A stretch of 64,000 nt of DNA from Aromatoleum anaerobium (GCF_012910705.2 NZ_WTVG02000039.1:310001-374000); one strand, 5' to 3'. Shown: positions 15,723 to 24,751, counted from the stretch's first letter. Numbers and translations are program-made. Notes: generated by a model not told the origin, from the letters alone.

Positions 15723-17845
15723 ACGCTATCGGCCTCCATCGTCTCGATGCCGTCCAGCGCGCCGGATTCCGGGCTCATCGGCGTGTTCGGCGAGGTGTCG
15801 CCCGGCGCGCCGGTCAGCATGGTCTCTTCGGGCAGCATCGGCGCAGGCGGTGCGACGATATTGGGATCGACGCCGCCCGGAATCGGCTGGTATCCGGCCC
15901 CCTTGAGGATCTCGTCGGCCACCGGCGCGACTTGCGGCATCGAGGCGACGACTTGCCCGGCCTGCATCGCGCTGAAGAACGACTTGGTGCCGGTCTCGAC
16001 CGACGTGGCCTTGATCTTCTCGATCTCGGCGTCGAGCTTTTCGATCTGCTTGGCGACGAGCGCCGGGTCTTGCTTCTGCGCGAGCGTCTGCTGCAGTTCG
16101 CTGACCGTGTTCTTCAGGGCCGTGACGCGCGGGTCTTCGTTTTCCATGTCGAAGAAGCGCCCGCCGTCCTTGTAGCCGAGCTTGCCGAAGATCTCGCGGA
16201 TCACCTCATCGACCTTGAGCCCGTAGCGTTCCATCACGCCGTCGGCGAGCACCGCGCGCAGGCTCTCGATACCGGCCATGAAGTTCTTCACCTGGTCGTG
16301 CGGGTTGGTCGCGCCCATGCCGACATTGACCGTCAAGAGCATGTCCTGGTCGAGCAGCAGGTCGAACACTTCGGCGATGTTCTGCAGGCCGTAGGTCTCG
16401 TCGATCTTCGCGCGCTTGCCGGCGAGGGTGAGGATATTCTCGTCGGTCTCGTAGGCCTTCTCGAGCGCAATCAGTTGGCGCAGTACGGGCTCGACCCATG
16501 TCTCGACGAAGGTGCGCAACTGGTAGCCGCTCACCTGGTTGGCGTTGCTGGTGAGCAGGTTCAGCCCGCCCACCGTCTCGTTCAGGCGGCGATTGCTCTG
16601 CACCGTGCTCTGGCTGAACGAGCCGGTCACGTCGTCGAAGTCGAGGTTCAGGCGGTCCTGCTCCTGATACGCGGAGCTGGTCACATCGTGGAAATCGACC
16701 GCCTTCACATCCGATTCCGGGTCGTCCATCAGCGTGGCGCTGCCCGGCGTGTTGCGCGTGAGGCTCCTCAGATCGACCTGCTTGTTGCGCTTGACGAAGT
16801 AGCGCTTGTTGAGCACGAAGCGGATGTTGTCGATGCGCAGGTTCGCCAGATCGTTGATCTCGCTTTGCGTGTCGCGCGACAGCCGCGGCAGGCTCGACGG
16901 GTAGGTCTTGTGCGTCTCCAGCACCGCGCAGCCCATCACATACGGGCGCAGGCCGTGGTGATAGACGGAATCGAGCGGCACCGGGTCGGACAGCACCTGC
17001 GTCGTGCCGAGCGTGTAGTACAGCCAGTCCTGTCCGTCCATCTCGACGATGTTGCGATGAACCCACACGATGGTGAAGTCGTTGATGGTGCTCGCTTGGT
17101 CCTTGGAATCCTGCCGACCCCCTTCGCGCGTGATGCGCGTCGAGTCGCCGTAGCCCTTGGTCGCGCTCAGGATCTCCGCGTCCGACACCTGCCGCCAGGC
17201 CTGACCGGTCTTGGCATCGGCCTGCGACATGCGCGCGCGCACATCCTTGACGTACATCGGCAGCAGATGGATGACGTAGGGGCTCGACCCAATCGGGTCG
17301 TCCCACTTCGCGGCCGGGTCGATGCGCAGGTTCTCCACCGGCACCAGATCGATGACCGGCTTGTCTGTCCCCCGGCGCGGGTCGAACTCCCAATGCTGAT
17401 GCGAGGCCACGACGCCCACCGCCTGCGCGTCCTGATACGCGCCGCACACCGTGAGGAACCACGGAATGGTCTTCGTCAGGCGCCACTGCAGCATCTGCTG
17501 CATCAGCTCGGCCGCGGCACGCTGCACCGGGTCAGACTCGTCATGCGCGGCGATGCTCACCACGTCCTGCGTGCTGAAGAACGCCTCGGCGGCCACGGCT
17601 TCATTCTTGCGGATGGCTGAGCGCGTCTTCGGGCGGAACAGACGCGAGCGCGCGGCGTAGGCGTCCGAGCTGTACTTCGAGCCCATCGGGTGCCGCGACT
17701 GGAACTGGCGGATGTCCTGCTCGATGTCGCGCCGCACCGATGCATCGAACCAGGTCGTGCTCATGTCGTAGGCGTTGCGCGCGAGCCCCAGCCAATCGAC
17801 CGGCGCGGGCGCAACCGCCTGAGTGCCGTTGTCGGTCATGTCCAT
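15719..17845 (-). CDS. phage portal protein
   Basis: 708 residues from the ATG at 17845 (MDMTDNGTQ), preceded by GGAC and overlapping the previous gene's end region. An upstream in-frame ATG at 17923 lies inside that gene. Portal features include RSRLFRPKTRSAIRKNEA near the N-terminus, DLVPVENLRIDP in the stem/wing region, and a long helical C-terminus. The length fits podovirus-type portals. It forms the dodecameric DNA entry ring. A 651-codon plus-strand frame across this gene is an antisense shadow. Confidence 0.88.
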   Translation of the reverse strand: MDMTDNGTQAVAPAPVDWLGLARNAYDMSTTWFDASVRRDIEQDIRQFQSRHPMGSKYSSDAYAARSRLFRPKTRSAIRKNEAVAAEAFFSTQDVVSIAAHDESDPVQRAAAELMQQMLQWRLTKTIPWFLTVCGAYQDAQAVGVVASHQHWEFDPRRGTDKPVIDLVPVENLRIDPAAKWDDPIGSSPYVIHLLPMYVKDVRARMSQADAKTGQAWRQVSDAEILSATKGYGDSTRITREGGRQDSKDQASTINDFTIVWVHRNIVEMDGQDWLYYTLGTTQVLSDPVPLDSVYHHGLRPYVMGCAVLETHKTYPSSLPRLSRDTQSEINDLANLRIDNIRFVLNKRYFVKRNKQVDLRSLTRNTPGSATLMDDPESDVKAVDFHDVTSSAYQEQDRLNLDFDDVTGSFSQSTVQSNRRLNETVGGLNLLTSNANQVSGYQLRTFVETWVEPVLRQLIALEKAYETDENILTLAGKRAKIDETYGLQNIAEVFDLLLDQDMLLTVNVGMGATNPHDQVKNFMAGIESLRAVLADGVMERYGLKVDEVIREIFGKLGYKDGGRFFDMENEDPRVTALKNTVSELQQTLAQKQDPALVAKQIEKLDAEIEKIKATSVETGTKSFFSAMQAGQVVASMPQVAPVADEILKGAGYQPIPGGVDPNIVAPPAPMLPEETMLTGAPGDTSPNTPMSPESGALDGIETMEADSV

Positions 17846-17846
17846 G

Positions 17847-18209
17847 TCAGTCCAGGTCCTTGAGGATGCGGCCCGAGAAATCCTTCGGTGCCGACAGCAT
17901 CTGATCCATCGTGCGCGCGGCACCGGCGCGGGCGATGCGGTAGCGTTCGAGCACCTCGCCGCCGGCCCGCAGCACGCGCTTGTCCCACTCGGAAGCCGAG
18001 TAGATCAGCGGCAGCTTGAGGATGAAGCCCCAATCGCCCGACAGCATCAGGTTGCGGATCGTCGCGATACCCGTGTCGCCGTCGCACGTCACCGCCCACA
18101 GATGGCCGGGGTAGTGCCGGTGCAGGGTGTCGGCCATGTGCTTCGCCGTGACGTAATCGTTGGCGCTGAGCGTCGGCGCGTCGGTCGCCAGGTTGTCCAT
18201 GATGTTCAT
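17847..18209 (-). CDS. phage protein of unknown function
   Basis: 120 residues, MNIMDNLATDAPTLSANDYV at the start, mixed alpha/beta (HLWAVTCDGDTGIATIRNLM). It lies immediately before the portal gene and overlaps the gene upstream by 4 bases. Similar short proteins occur between terminase and portal in related prophages. No function known to me. Confidence 0.65.
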   Translation of the reverse strand: MNIMDNLATDAPTLSANDYVTAKHMADTLHRHYPGHLWAVTCDGDTGIATIRNLMLSGDWGFILKLPLIYSASEWDKRVLRAGGEVLERYRIARAGAARTMDQMLSAPKDFSGRILKDLD

Positions 18210-18379
18210 GCGCCATCCTCGAATAGCTCCGGCTCCGTCTCTTCGCGCAGCAGTCGCGCACGGCGCGCATCGCCAATCGCGAGGTATTCAGCCGGGGTGT
18301 AGTACTGCTGGATGGCCTTCGGCAGCAGCTCGTAGTCCGGCGTGCCGCGCACCAGCGCCTGTTCCAGCTCAGGCCGCAT
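18206..18379 (-). CDS. small phage protein
   Basis: 57 residues from the ATG at 18379 (MRPELEQALVRGTPDYELLP). A longer frame to 18541 would read through the 59-residue gene upstream and is unlikely. Helical with an acidic end. Overlaps both neighbours by a few bases, typical of a coupled operon. Confidence 0.6.
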   Translation of the reverse strand: MRPELEQALVRGTPDYELLPKAIQQYYTPAEYLAIGDARRARLLREETEPELFEDGA

Positions 18380-18548
18380 ACGGGCCGTCGCCGTCGTTGA
18401 ATTTCCGCCCGTTGCTGAACTCGTAGCCCGGGTCTTTCGGCGGCAGCGGGGCTTGCGCCTCGGCAGCGCCGACTTCCTGCGACCACAGCCGCTCGGAGGT
18501 CCGAACGCGGGTCTTCGGGTCTTGCGGGGCGTTCGGGTCAATTGGCAT
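18369..18548 (-). CDS. small phage protein (59 aa)
   Basis: ATG at 18548 overlaps the terminase stop as TGATG. The product (MPIDPNAPQDPKTRVRTSER at the start, FNDGDGPYAA at the end) is proline-rich and hydrophilic. Its stop falls 10 bases inside the next gene. The tight coupling on both sides supports a real gene despite its length. Function unknown. Confidence 0.6.
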   Translation of the reverse strand: MPIDPNAPQDPKTRVRTSERLWSQEVGAAEAQAPLPPKDPGYEFSNGRKFNDGDGPYAA

Positions 18549-20167
18549 CAGATACCATCCTCGAAAGTCTCCGGCTCCAGCGTCCGTTCATCAACGATGA
18601 CCGGGGCGACCGCCTCGATGTCGTAGATCCTCGATACCGCATCCAGAAAGTCGTCATGGCTGCTGAACGGATACACGAGGTATTCGTCCAAGAGCCCCTT
18701 GTTCAGCGCGTACAGCGCGCCGTTCTCGTCCCGGCGCTTGGTCGGCGTGAAAATGCGGAACGCCTGCCCCTCATCCCTCACGCGCTTCTGTGCGGCGGTC
18801 TCGCTCGGCGTCACCGCAGCGAGGAAAACTTTCCCGGCCCTGAAATCCGGCTCGAGTCGCTGGATGCGGTCGAACTTGGCCCGCGTGTCGTCCTTCGGCC
18901 AGTTGAGTTCGCGGATCTCGAAGCCGTCGCGGTCCTTCTGCATCTGCTCCTCGAAATATTCGAGGTCAGAGCGAACCCCATACCGCTCATAGCCCACTTC
19001 GACACGCTGCACGCCGGGCATCGCCTGCCACACCTTGCGCAGTCCTTTCAGCGCCTGCCAGCGCTCGGTCAGGCTCATGCGATGGTGAAAACCGTCCAGC
19101 AGCCACAGGTTCCAGCCGGCATCGATGCCGATCACCGCCATTGCCGTGCGGTCGCTGCCCTTCTTCTTTGAACTGGCCGGATCGACCAGGATGTACACGT
19201 TCAGCGTCGCGGGCCTGATGTCCGAGAACTTCAGCCAGTCCTTCGAGAACAGCGCCTGCTGGCCGGCTGCCGGGTTCTGCAGCATCTGTGCCGCGAGAAT
19301 CCCGCTCGGCTGCGTCTTGACCTTTGCCGCCCATGCATCCCGGCTCAGAAAGATCGGGTTGCCGTCAATCTTGCCGTTGTCCGTCGCGGCGTGAATCCGC
19401 GGCGTCAGGATCTGCTTGTCGAGGATGTACTGGTACGTGTCGGCAAAGCTGTAGCGCGTGCCGATGTGCCACTTGCGCAGCATGCCGCGCTCGTCGCGCG
19501 CCCCAAGGTTGTCCGACAGCGCCCATGCGTCCGTCGTCTTCTGCACCTGCTCCGGGGTGCCGATGGATTCCAGCGTCACCACGTCGTCGTACACCAGCAG
19601 CCCAAAGTGCCGACCGGTCGGCTGCCCATCCACGAGGCCATGCGCCTCGATGGTGCATTCCTTGGGGTTGCTCTTGCGCTTGAGGATCAGCCCGCCATCG
19701 ACCGACCATCTCGGGGCTTCGCGGGTCGGCTCGGCCCAGAACACGCCAGGATAGGTGCGCCTCAGTTCGTCATTGCCCTCGAACTCGCGTTTGAGCTGGT
19801 CGAGGAACGCGCGCGCCACGCTCTTGGTGTGGCTGAAAATCCCGATGGTGATCTCGGGGTCGCGGATGATCTCCTGCACGATCCCGGCGAACGTGATAAT
19901 CGTGCTCTTGTAGTGCTCGCGTGCCCATAGATCCAGGCATCCATCCGGCTCAGCCTCCACCTCGCGGCAGCGCGCATACAGCCACGGATGCCACGCATCG
20001 GGCCGGTGCAGCAGCACGCACAACAGGAAGAATCGATCCGCCCTGCCCAGTTCTGCGCGTCCGTACTTCGCCTCGAACCGCTCCCACTCATCGACAACTG
20101 CGCTGCCATCCGTGCCCCACTGCGCCGATTGCAGTCGCTCGTAGTCACTCAGGCTGACGCTTGGCAT
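18548..20167 (-). CDS. terL: phage terminase large subunit
   Basis: 539 residues. The ATPase has a variant Walker A, AREHYKST (residues 82 to 89), and a Walker B around LLVYDDVV. The C-terminal nuclease domain begins near YILVDPASSKKKGSDRTAM, whose Asp would bind metal, and continues with further acidic positions. It cuts concatemers and drives DNA into the prohead. It overlaps the small subunit gene by 23 bases and is coupled to the 59-residue gene downstream. Confidence 0.92.
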   Translation of the reverse strand: MPSVSLSDYERLQSAQWGTDGSAVVDEWERFEAKYGRAELGRADRFFLLCVLLHRPDAWHPWLYARCREVEAEPDGCLDLWAREHYKSTIITFAGIVQEIIRDPEITIGIFSHTKSVARAFLDQLKREFEGNDELRRTYPGVFWAEPTREAPRWSVDGGLILKRKSNPKECTIEAHGLVDGQPTGRHFGLLVYDDVVTLESIGTPEQVQKTTDAWALSDNLGARDERGMLRKWHIGTRYSFADTYQYILDKQILTPRIHAATDNGKIDGNPIFLSRDAWAAKVKTQPSGILAAQMLQNPAAGQQALFSKDWLKFSDIRPATLNVYILVDPASSKKKGSDRTAMAVIGIDAGWNLWLLDGFHHRMSLTERWQALKGLRKVWQAMPGVQRVEVGYERYGVRSDLEYFEEQMQKDRDGFEIRELNWPKDDTRAKFDRIQRLEPDFRAGKVFLAAVTPSETAAQKRVRDEGQAFRIFTPTKRRDENGALYALNKGLLDEYLVYPFSSHDDFLDAVSRIYDIEAVAPVIVDERTLEPETFEDGI

Positions 20168-20720
20168 CGATCTGTGCTCGGAGCGCCTTGTAGTCGGTCG
20201 TCACGTCGGCAGTCTCGATCGGCCCGCCGTCCTTGCCGGTGTGCTCCACCTTGTCGGTGAACATGCCGAGATGCCGCCCGATATCCACGAGCGCCGCGCG
20301 CTTGTCGTGCATCTTGATCTTGATGCCCTGCGCGGTCTGGCTCACCTCGGAGATTGATGCGGCCGTGGCGTCGTCGATCTCTTTGCTACCGATCAGCGCC
20401 ACGCCGTTTGAAATCTCAACTGCGCCCGACTCGGGATCGGTGACTGCGATTCCGTCGCCCCACTTCACCGCCCTGCGGATGTCCGCGAAGCCGATCTTCG
20501 CCAGTTCCGCGAGCACTCGATCCTGCGTGATCTCGGTGCGCTGTTCGCGCGCCTTCATCTCTTCTGTGACCCAGGCTTGAATTTCTGGTTTTTTCAGGAG
20601 ATCGAAGCCCTGTGAGCCGGCGGTTCTCTCGCTATACCCTGCCCTGATCGCCGCTTGCGTGGCATTGAGATCGATCAGGTACTCTGCCACGAAACGGCGC
20701 TGCTTGTCGTTCAGCGCCAT
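20145..20720 (-). CDS. terS: phage terminase small subunit
   Basis: 191 residues from the ATG at 20720 (MALNDKQRRFVAEYLIDLNA). The Terminase_2 signature is clear: KQRRFVAEYL, ATQAAIRAGYS, then KKPEIQAWV. This N-terminal helix-turn-helix region recognises packaging DNA and the rest oligomerises. An upstream in-frame ATG adds 25 unrelated residues and is rejected. Confidence 0.9.
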   Translation of the reverse strand: MALNDKQRRFVAEYLIDLNATQAAIRAGYSERTAGSQGFDLLKKPEIQAWVTEEMKAREQRTEITQDRVLAELAKIGFADIRRAVKWGDGIAVTDPESGAVEISNGVALIGSKEIDDATAASISEVSQTAQGIKIKMHDKRAALVDIGRHLGMFTDKVEHTGKDGGPIETADVTTDYKALRAQIDAKRQPE

Positions 20721-20730
20721 ACGTCTTGCC

Positions 20731-21054
20731 TCACTCTCTCCGCACCCGACACACGAAATCCAGATCCCACCGCGCCTGCTTGCCCGAGCCGCCATCCGCG
20801 CTCACGGTGGCGACATAGCGCGCGTTGGCGGTCAGACTCAGCGTGTCCTTGAGCGTCGCACGATAGACGCCGTTGCTGTCGGTGACATACGTTAGCGCGA
20901 GCGGCCAGGTCTCGCCGGTCACGCTCACCCCGGCGTCCGTCTTGAGCGTCACCGTCACCGTCGCGTCGTTGAGATATGCCCCGGTCGCCTGATCCTGCAG
21001 GCCGGCGACTTCCAGCAGCATGTCATTGCCGTAGTAGAGCGTTTGCACGTCCAT
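20731..21054 (-). CDS. phage structural protein, beta-sandwich type
   Basis: 107 residues from the ATG at 21054 (MDVQTLYYGNDMLLEVAGLQ). Alternating polar and hydrophobic residues, with ATVTVTLKTDAGVSVTG and YVATVSADGG, suggest an Ig-like or similar beta-sandwich. It sits between the repeat protein and the terminase. Probably a minor virion protein. Confidence 0.6.
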   Translation of the reverse strand: MDVQTLYYGNDMLLEVAGLQDQATGAYLNDATVTVTLKTDAGVSVTGETWPLALTYVTDSNGVYRATLKDTLSLTANARYVATVSADGGSGKQARWDLDFVCRVRRE

Positions 21055-21070
21055 GTGTCTGTCCTCAGTG

Positions 21071-22780
21071 CTAGCGCAGTCGCGGTCGTGCGTTGATGGC
21101 GGTCTTGGCGCTTGCGCGTCCATTCAGCGCCGTCGTGCTGCTCAGTCGTGCGTCCAATGCGGCACGAACGGTCAATGTCGCGGTCAGTTGCGAGATGGTC
21201 GGCGCGACCAGCAGACCGTTGATCGCTGCCGTGTCCTGCCCCGCTTCGCTCGCCGCGAGTGTCCCGCTGATGAACACCTTGCCAACCACGATGGCAGTGT
21301 CGGCATCCGTTTCGGTGATTGCCGCCGAGCCGCGCACGAGGACCACACCGGTTACGCTCGCGCTGTCCGTGCCGGCTTCTGCTGCGGCCAGCGTGCCGAT
21401 GGACTCGGGCGTTGCGTCGCCCGCGAAGGCAGCGGTGTCGCTCCCGGCTTCGAGCGCCGCGAGTGCGCCCTGGATGCGCGCGGCAGCGGCGATCGTGGTG
21501 GCATCCGCGCCACTCTCTGCTGCGGACAGCGCGCCTTGCACGGCCACCACGCCAGCCAGTGCTGCGCTATCGGCGCCGCTCTCGACAGCGGCCAGTGTGC
21601 CAGTCGCAATGGTGCTGCTGGCGAACCCCGCGGTATCTGATCCGGTCTCGCTCGCGCCCAAGGCGCCTGCGACAAGGACATCGCCGGTCATGCTCGACGC
21701 GTCAGCACCGCTCTCGGCCGCTGATAGTGCGCCCTGCACAAGCGCAGCGCCAGACACCGCAGTGACATCCGCGCCTGTTTCCGCTGCGGACAGCGCACCC
21801 ACAACCCCGACGACAGCCGTTACTGCCGCGGCATCTGCGCCGGATTCTATCGCCGCGAGCGTACCCGTGATGGCGCTCGTAGCGCTGCCAGTCAGCGCCG
21901 CCGTGTCACTACCGGATTCCTGCGCCAAGAGGGTGCCAGCAACACGCGCCGCACCGAACAGGCTCGCTACGTCGCTGCCGGTTTCGGTTGTGGCGAGCGC
22001 GCCAATTAGCGCGCCCCCTCCGCTCACACCGACATCGAAATACAGCCGGCGTGGCGTGGTGCAAAGCACTTGCCACGGATTATCGGCGAGGCTCTCCCAC
22101 TCAGTAACTGTCAGCGCGCGATTGGCGACGAGGAGGAACTCATAATCGCCGGCGCACGTAATACCAGTTGCGCGATTACCGAACCCCGCCTCTGCCGATG
22201 TATATACTACTGATGATGCCGTGCCCGAACGAACCGGCGTTTGAATAACGGCGTCGAGAATCACGTCCGCGGCATCGACGGCGCGGACGACTACGCCGAA
22301 TACGTGCCTATCGAGCGTGATGCGGGTGGAGTGGATAAAATCGGAACGATTCGAAGCCCCGCCCCCGCCATTGTTACCGAGCCGCAAAGTCAGCTTGAAC
22401 GAAGACGCGCCCCCGGTACTCAAGAGGCTCCACCCGGCATAAGTTGCCGCGCCATCGTCTGAAGTGGCGAACCCCGCAGTTACCGAGTCAGACGACGGTG
22501 TTGCCGCCATCATTACGGTGAATGGCGCCGGGGGCTTCCAAGCGCCTTCTGATCCGAACGTAGCTTGCGTGTTGGTTCCAGGAAAACGGTACGCCGGTCC
22601 TGTACTAAGCAGGCTTTTGGTAACGCCGTCTGAAACTGTTGCAACTACAGGGCCATTGACCGTACAAGCGAATCCGCCGCCCAATGCGATTGCAGTGACG
22701 CCGAATCGATTATTCGGATCAATCTCGACCGCGCCCTGCGGTTGGGCCGTGAAGCGGCGCGGCAGAATCAGCGCAGCCAT
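21071..22780 (-). CDS. phage virion protein with about 15 tandem GALSAAESGAD-type repeats
   Basis: 569 residues. Residues 1 to about 250 form a concanavalin-like/LamG-like block (PFTVMMAATPSSD, FKLTLRLGNNGGGG, VANRALTVTEWESLADNPW). From about 260 to 530 it is a tandem array of roughly 17-residue units of the form GALSAAESGADAAAVTG. The repeats predict a long regular beta stack. The C-terminus is basic. A display protein or fibre is plausible. The same logic (repeats plus a globular part, in reverse order) is seen in the 457-residue protein at 903..2276. Confidence 0.7.
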   Translation of the reverse strand: MAALILPRRFTAQPQGAVEIDPNNRFGVTAIALGGGFACTVNGPVVATVSDGVTKSLLSTGPAYRFPGTNTQATFGSEGAWKPPAPFTVMMAATPSSDSVTAGFATSDDGAATYAGWSLLSTGGASSFKLTLRLGNNGGGGASNRSDFIHSTRITLDRHVFGVVVRAVDAADVILDAVIQTPVRSGTASSVVYTSAEAGFGNRATGITCAGDYEFLLVANRALTVTEWESLADNPWQVLCTTPRRLYFDVGVSGGGALIGALATTETGSDVASLFGAARVAGTLLAQESGSDTAALTGSATSAITGTLAAIESGADAAAVTAVVGVVGALSAAETGADVTAVSGAALVQGALSAAESGADASSMTGDVLVAGALGASETGSDTAGFASSTIATGTLAAVESGADSAALAGVVAVQGALSAAESGADATTIAAAARIQGALAALEAGSDTAAFAGDATPESIGTLAAAEAGTDSASVTGVVLVRGSAAITETDADTAIVVGKVFISGTLAASEAGQDTAAINGLLVAPTISQLTATLTVRAALDARLSSTTALNGRASAKTAINARPRLR

Positions 22781-23185
22781 TTACACGCTCGCGACGGACG
22801 TGATCTCGGACAGGATTGCCTCGCACAACACAGCCTGGCCGGTATTGCCGGCGAATTCGACTTCGAGGTGCATCACGCCAGCATCGACCGGGAAGCTCTG
22901 CTCGGTAATCGCGTTGCTCGTCACGCCGCCGCCAAAGCGCCATACAGTTTTCCAGTCCGCCCCCGCGCTAGCGGCAGCCGGCGTCGCGCCGCTGGTATGC
23001 GCGACGAGCACGCGGCCCTCACACTGCGCTGTTGGGCCGGTCGCGCCGTTGGTGAGCTTGATCGTCAGCACGCCGCCCTGTGCGGTGCGCAGATCCAGTG
23101 TGCCGCGGGTCGTCGCTCCCGCAGTGTTGCTCGTGCCAGCGGCGATGAGCGTGCGGGCGTTCTTGGTCAGGGTTGTCGTGGTCAT
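22781..23185 (-). CDS. phage structural protein
   Basis: 134 residues, Thr/Ala/Gly-rich and beta-rich, starting MTTTTLTKNARTLIAAGTSN. It abuts the repeat protein with no gap and overlaps the preceding gene by 4 bases. Probably a virion component; no family recognised. Confidence 0.6.
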   Translation of the reverse strand: MTTTTLTKNARTLIAAGTSNTAGATTRGTLDLRTAQGGVLTIKLTNGATGPTAQCEGRVLVAHTSGATPAAASAGADWKTVWRFGGGVTSNAITEQSFPVDAGVMHLEVEFAGNTGQAVLCEAILSEITSVASV

Positions 23186-23592
23186 AGGGCAAGGCTTCCA
23201 TCGTCATTCCAAAGGGCGCGGCGCACGTCGATCTCGGCGACCGGGTCGGGGTCGCGCCCGAGCGCAATCAGCGCGTTGGCCTCGGCCTGCGACAGCACCA
23301 GTGGCACCATCGACTGCAGCGCCGCGACCACTACCGGCGACGAGGCGACGAGGCGCCCCTGCTCCAGCAGCGGCTTGACGTGGCGGTAGGAGGGCTCGGT
23401 GTCAATCACGTCCAGCAGGCGATTGCCGCTGACGAGGCCGACCGTCTCGAGCACGGTGCCGTTGCCGATCTCGCGCCCGTTGGGCCGGGTGCGCCCGACC
23501 GACAGCGCCGCAGCGATCGCCTGCGTGTCGGGGATCAGCGCCCGGAGCGCGGAGTCGGCAGCAATTGCTGCGCGGATGTCATCAATGACCAT
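23182..23592 (-). CDS. phage protein of unknown function
   Basis: 136 residues, MVIDDIRAAIAADSALRALI at the start, largely helical with two blocks of acidic residues. Similar short proteins occur in late operons of Burkholderia-type phages. It overlaps the amidase gene's end by 11 bases. Function unknown. Confidence 0.6.
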   Translation of the reverse strand: MVIDDIRAAIAADSALRALIPDTQAIAAALSVGRTRPNGREIGNGTVLETVGLVSGNRLLDVIDTEPSYRHVKPLLEQGRLVASSPVVVAALQSMVPLVLSQAEANALIALGRDPDPVAEIDVRRALWNDDGSLAL

Positions 23593-24010
23593 GTCTGTTG
23601 CGCTCCTGGCAGTACTCGGCCAGCAGGCCCGGTGAATAGAGTTCGGCGCGCGGGATGCCCAGCGCGGTTGCGCACCACTCGGAGCAGAACCACTTGTCGC
23701 TGTCCTCGCGATGCGAATTGAAAAGCTGCGTCGTCAGCAGGTCCAGCCAGCCGTAGCGCGCGCCGTCGGTCTCGGCCATGTGCAGCTTGATGCGCAGCGT
23801 ATCGGCCCACGGCAAGTCGATGACGACCCAGTGCCGTTGCCTGAGATCGATGCGCTTGGCGCGCACGCCACCGTCACGGATGCTCGACGAATAGCACTCA
23901 CCTTCAACGACGAGTTCGCAGTGGGAATACGGTGACTTCGTCCACCAGCAGACCAGACGGCCACCGGCATCCCACCATTTATGCGGGCGGTAGAGCGCGA
24001 GCTGGATCAC
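23582..24010 (-). CDS. NlpC/P60-like (YiiX type) papain-fold protein
   Basis: 142 residues of the permuted NlpC/P60 class. The His of SPYSHCELVVEG and the Cys of WFCSEWCATALG would form the catalytic pair. A peptidase or amidase acting on peptidoglycan or a lipid-linked peptide is likely. In tail regions such enzymes often help penetrate the wall. It carries no signal peptide, consistent with a virion-borne enzyme. Confidence 0.7.
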   Translation of the reverse strand: MIQLALYRPHKWWDAGGRLVCWWTKSPYSHCELVVEGECYSSSIRDGGVRAKRIDLRQRHWVVIDLPWADTLRIKLHMAETDGARYGWLDLLTTQLFNSHREDSDKWFCSEWCATALGIPRAELYSPGLLAEYCQERNRHGH

Positions 24011-24020
24011 GGCCGGCCTC

Positions 24021-24401
24021 TTAGGCGTGCGTCAACGTTCCGGCCGTGAGCGTCACCGTCTGCCCCGCCGTGATCGACGTGTTGTCGAGCACGATGTCTG
24101 TACCCGAGGTGCCGACCGTGAGCCCGGAGATGACCACCGTGCCGCTGCCGTTCTTGATCTGCGCCGCCGCCGCAGTGCCGGTCGCGTCCGCCGAGGTGTC
24201 GCTGATGTCCGGATCAAAGTCCAGCGTCAAGACTGCGCCCGACACCGTGCCGCACGGCTCGACGAGAGCGAACGTCGCGAGGACGGTGCCCATCGCCGCG
24301 GTGCCAATTTCGAGCGTGCCCGCCGAAGCGCCGGCGTCGATGGCGTCGGCTACCGCCTGCATGCGGAGGGTTTTGACTGCGGTGCTGTAGGTGACGGCCA
24401 T
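24021..24401 (-). CDS. phage structural protein, first gene of the late operon
   Basis: 126 residues, MAVTYSTAVKTLRMQAVADA at the start and a Thr/Gly/Ala-rich beta section after residue 60. Its opening resembles the 258-residue protein at 4276..5052. It is the first sizeable gene in the leftward late run, downstream of a terminator-like hairpin. Confidence 0.65.
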   Translation of the reverse strand: MAVTYSTAVKTLRMQAVADAIDAGASAGTLEIGTAAMGTVLATFALVEPCGTVSGAVLTLDFDPDISDTSADATGTAAAAQIKNGSGTVVISGLTVGTSGTDIVLDNTSITAGQTVTLTAGTLTHA

Positions 24402-24420
24402 ACTGTGTGCTCCTGGAATG

Positions 24421-24443
24421 CAAAAGCCCGCGCATGGCGGGCT
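24421..24443 (-). terminator. hairpin upstream of the late operon
   Basis: AGCCCGC (24425..24431) / GCGGGCT (24437..24443), followed on the minus strand by TTTTGC. It lies just upstream of the first late gene, so it may be the site where a late antiterminator acts. Confidence 0.6.
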
Positions 24444-24451
24444 CGGGTGTT

Positions 24452-24751
24452 CGGGGTTCCGGCTACGGGATCAGTCGCCATCACGGCGGCGCGGGCCTTT
24501 CACCCGCTCGGACACAGATCACCTCCTGTCGGGTGACGCATCCTGAGGATTGGTGCCGGTTACAGCGTCCGGCGGCCATGAGCATCAGCGCGGATGGATG
24601 CGCTGATTGGCTGATGTGATGCCCGGCGACTATCTATGAGGAAAGGCTGATTGACCCGATTAAGCGATCGCCACTCGCACGCTACGCGCTGCCTGCTATG
24701 GATTGCTCCATGTCATCGGCCACATCCGCGCTAAGCCCGGCCTTCGGACGC
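24452..24751. other. 300 bp regulatory gap before the late operon
   Basis: No conventional gene. It contains the 14-codon frame listed at 24471..24515 and lies between two leftward terminators, which suits a late promoter and antitermination site. I could not find a convincing -35/-10 pair. No tRNA-like cloverleaf was recognised. Confidence 0.4.
24471..24515 (-). CDS. 14-residue peptide ORF with a near-perfect Shine-Dalgarno
   Basis: GTG at 24515, preceded by AGGAGGTGATCT, close to the full complement of 16S rRNA. The peptide reads MSERVKGPRRRDGD. It sits at the head of the late operon before a hairpin. It might be a leader peptide or a ribosome-binding decoy. Coding status is uncertain. Confidence 0.3.
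   Translation of the reverse strand: MSERVKGPRRRDGD

Noticed and set aside
15665-17620. Long plus-strand open frame of 651 codons
   Set aside because: It lies antisense to the portal gene. Its composition (Arg/His/Val/Asp-rich) is what GC-rich DNA gives in the mirror frame, and no motif is present.
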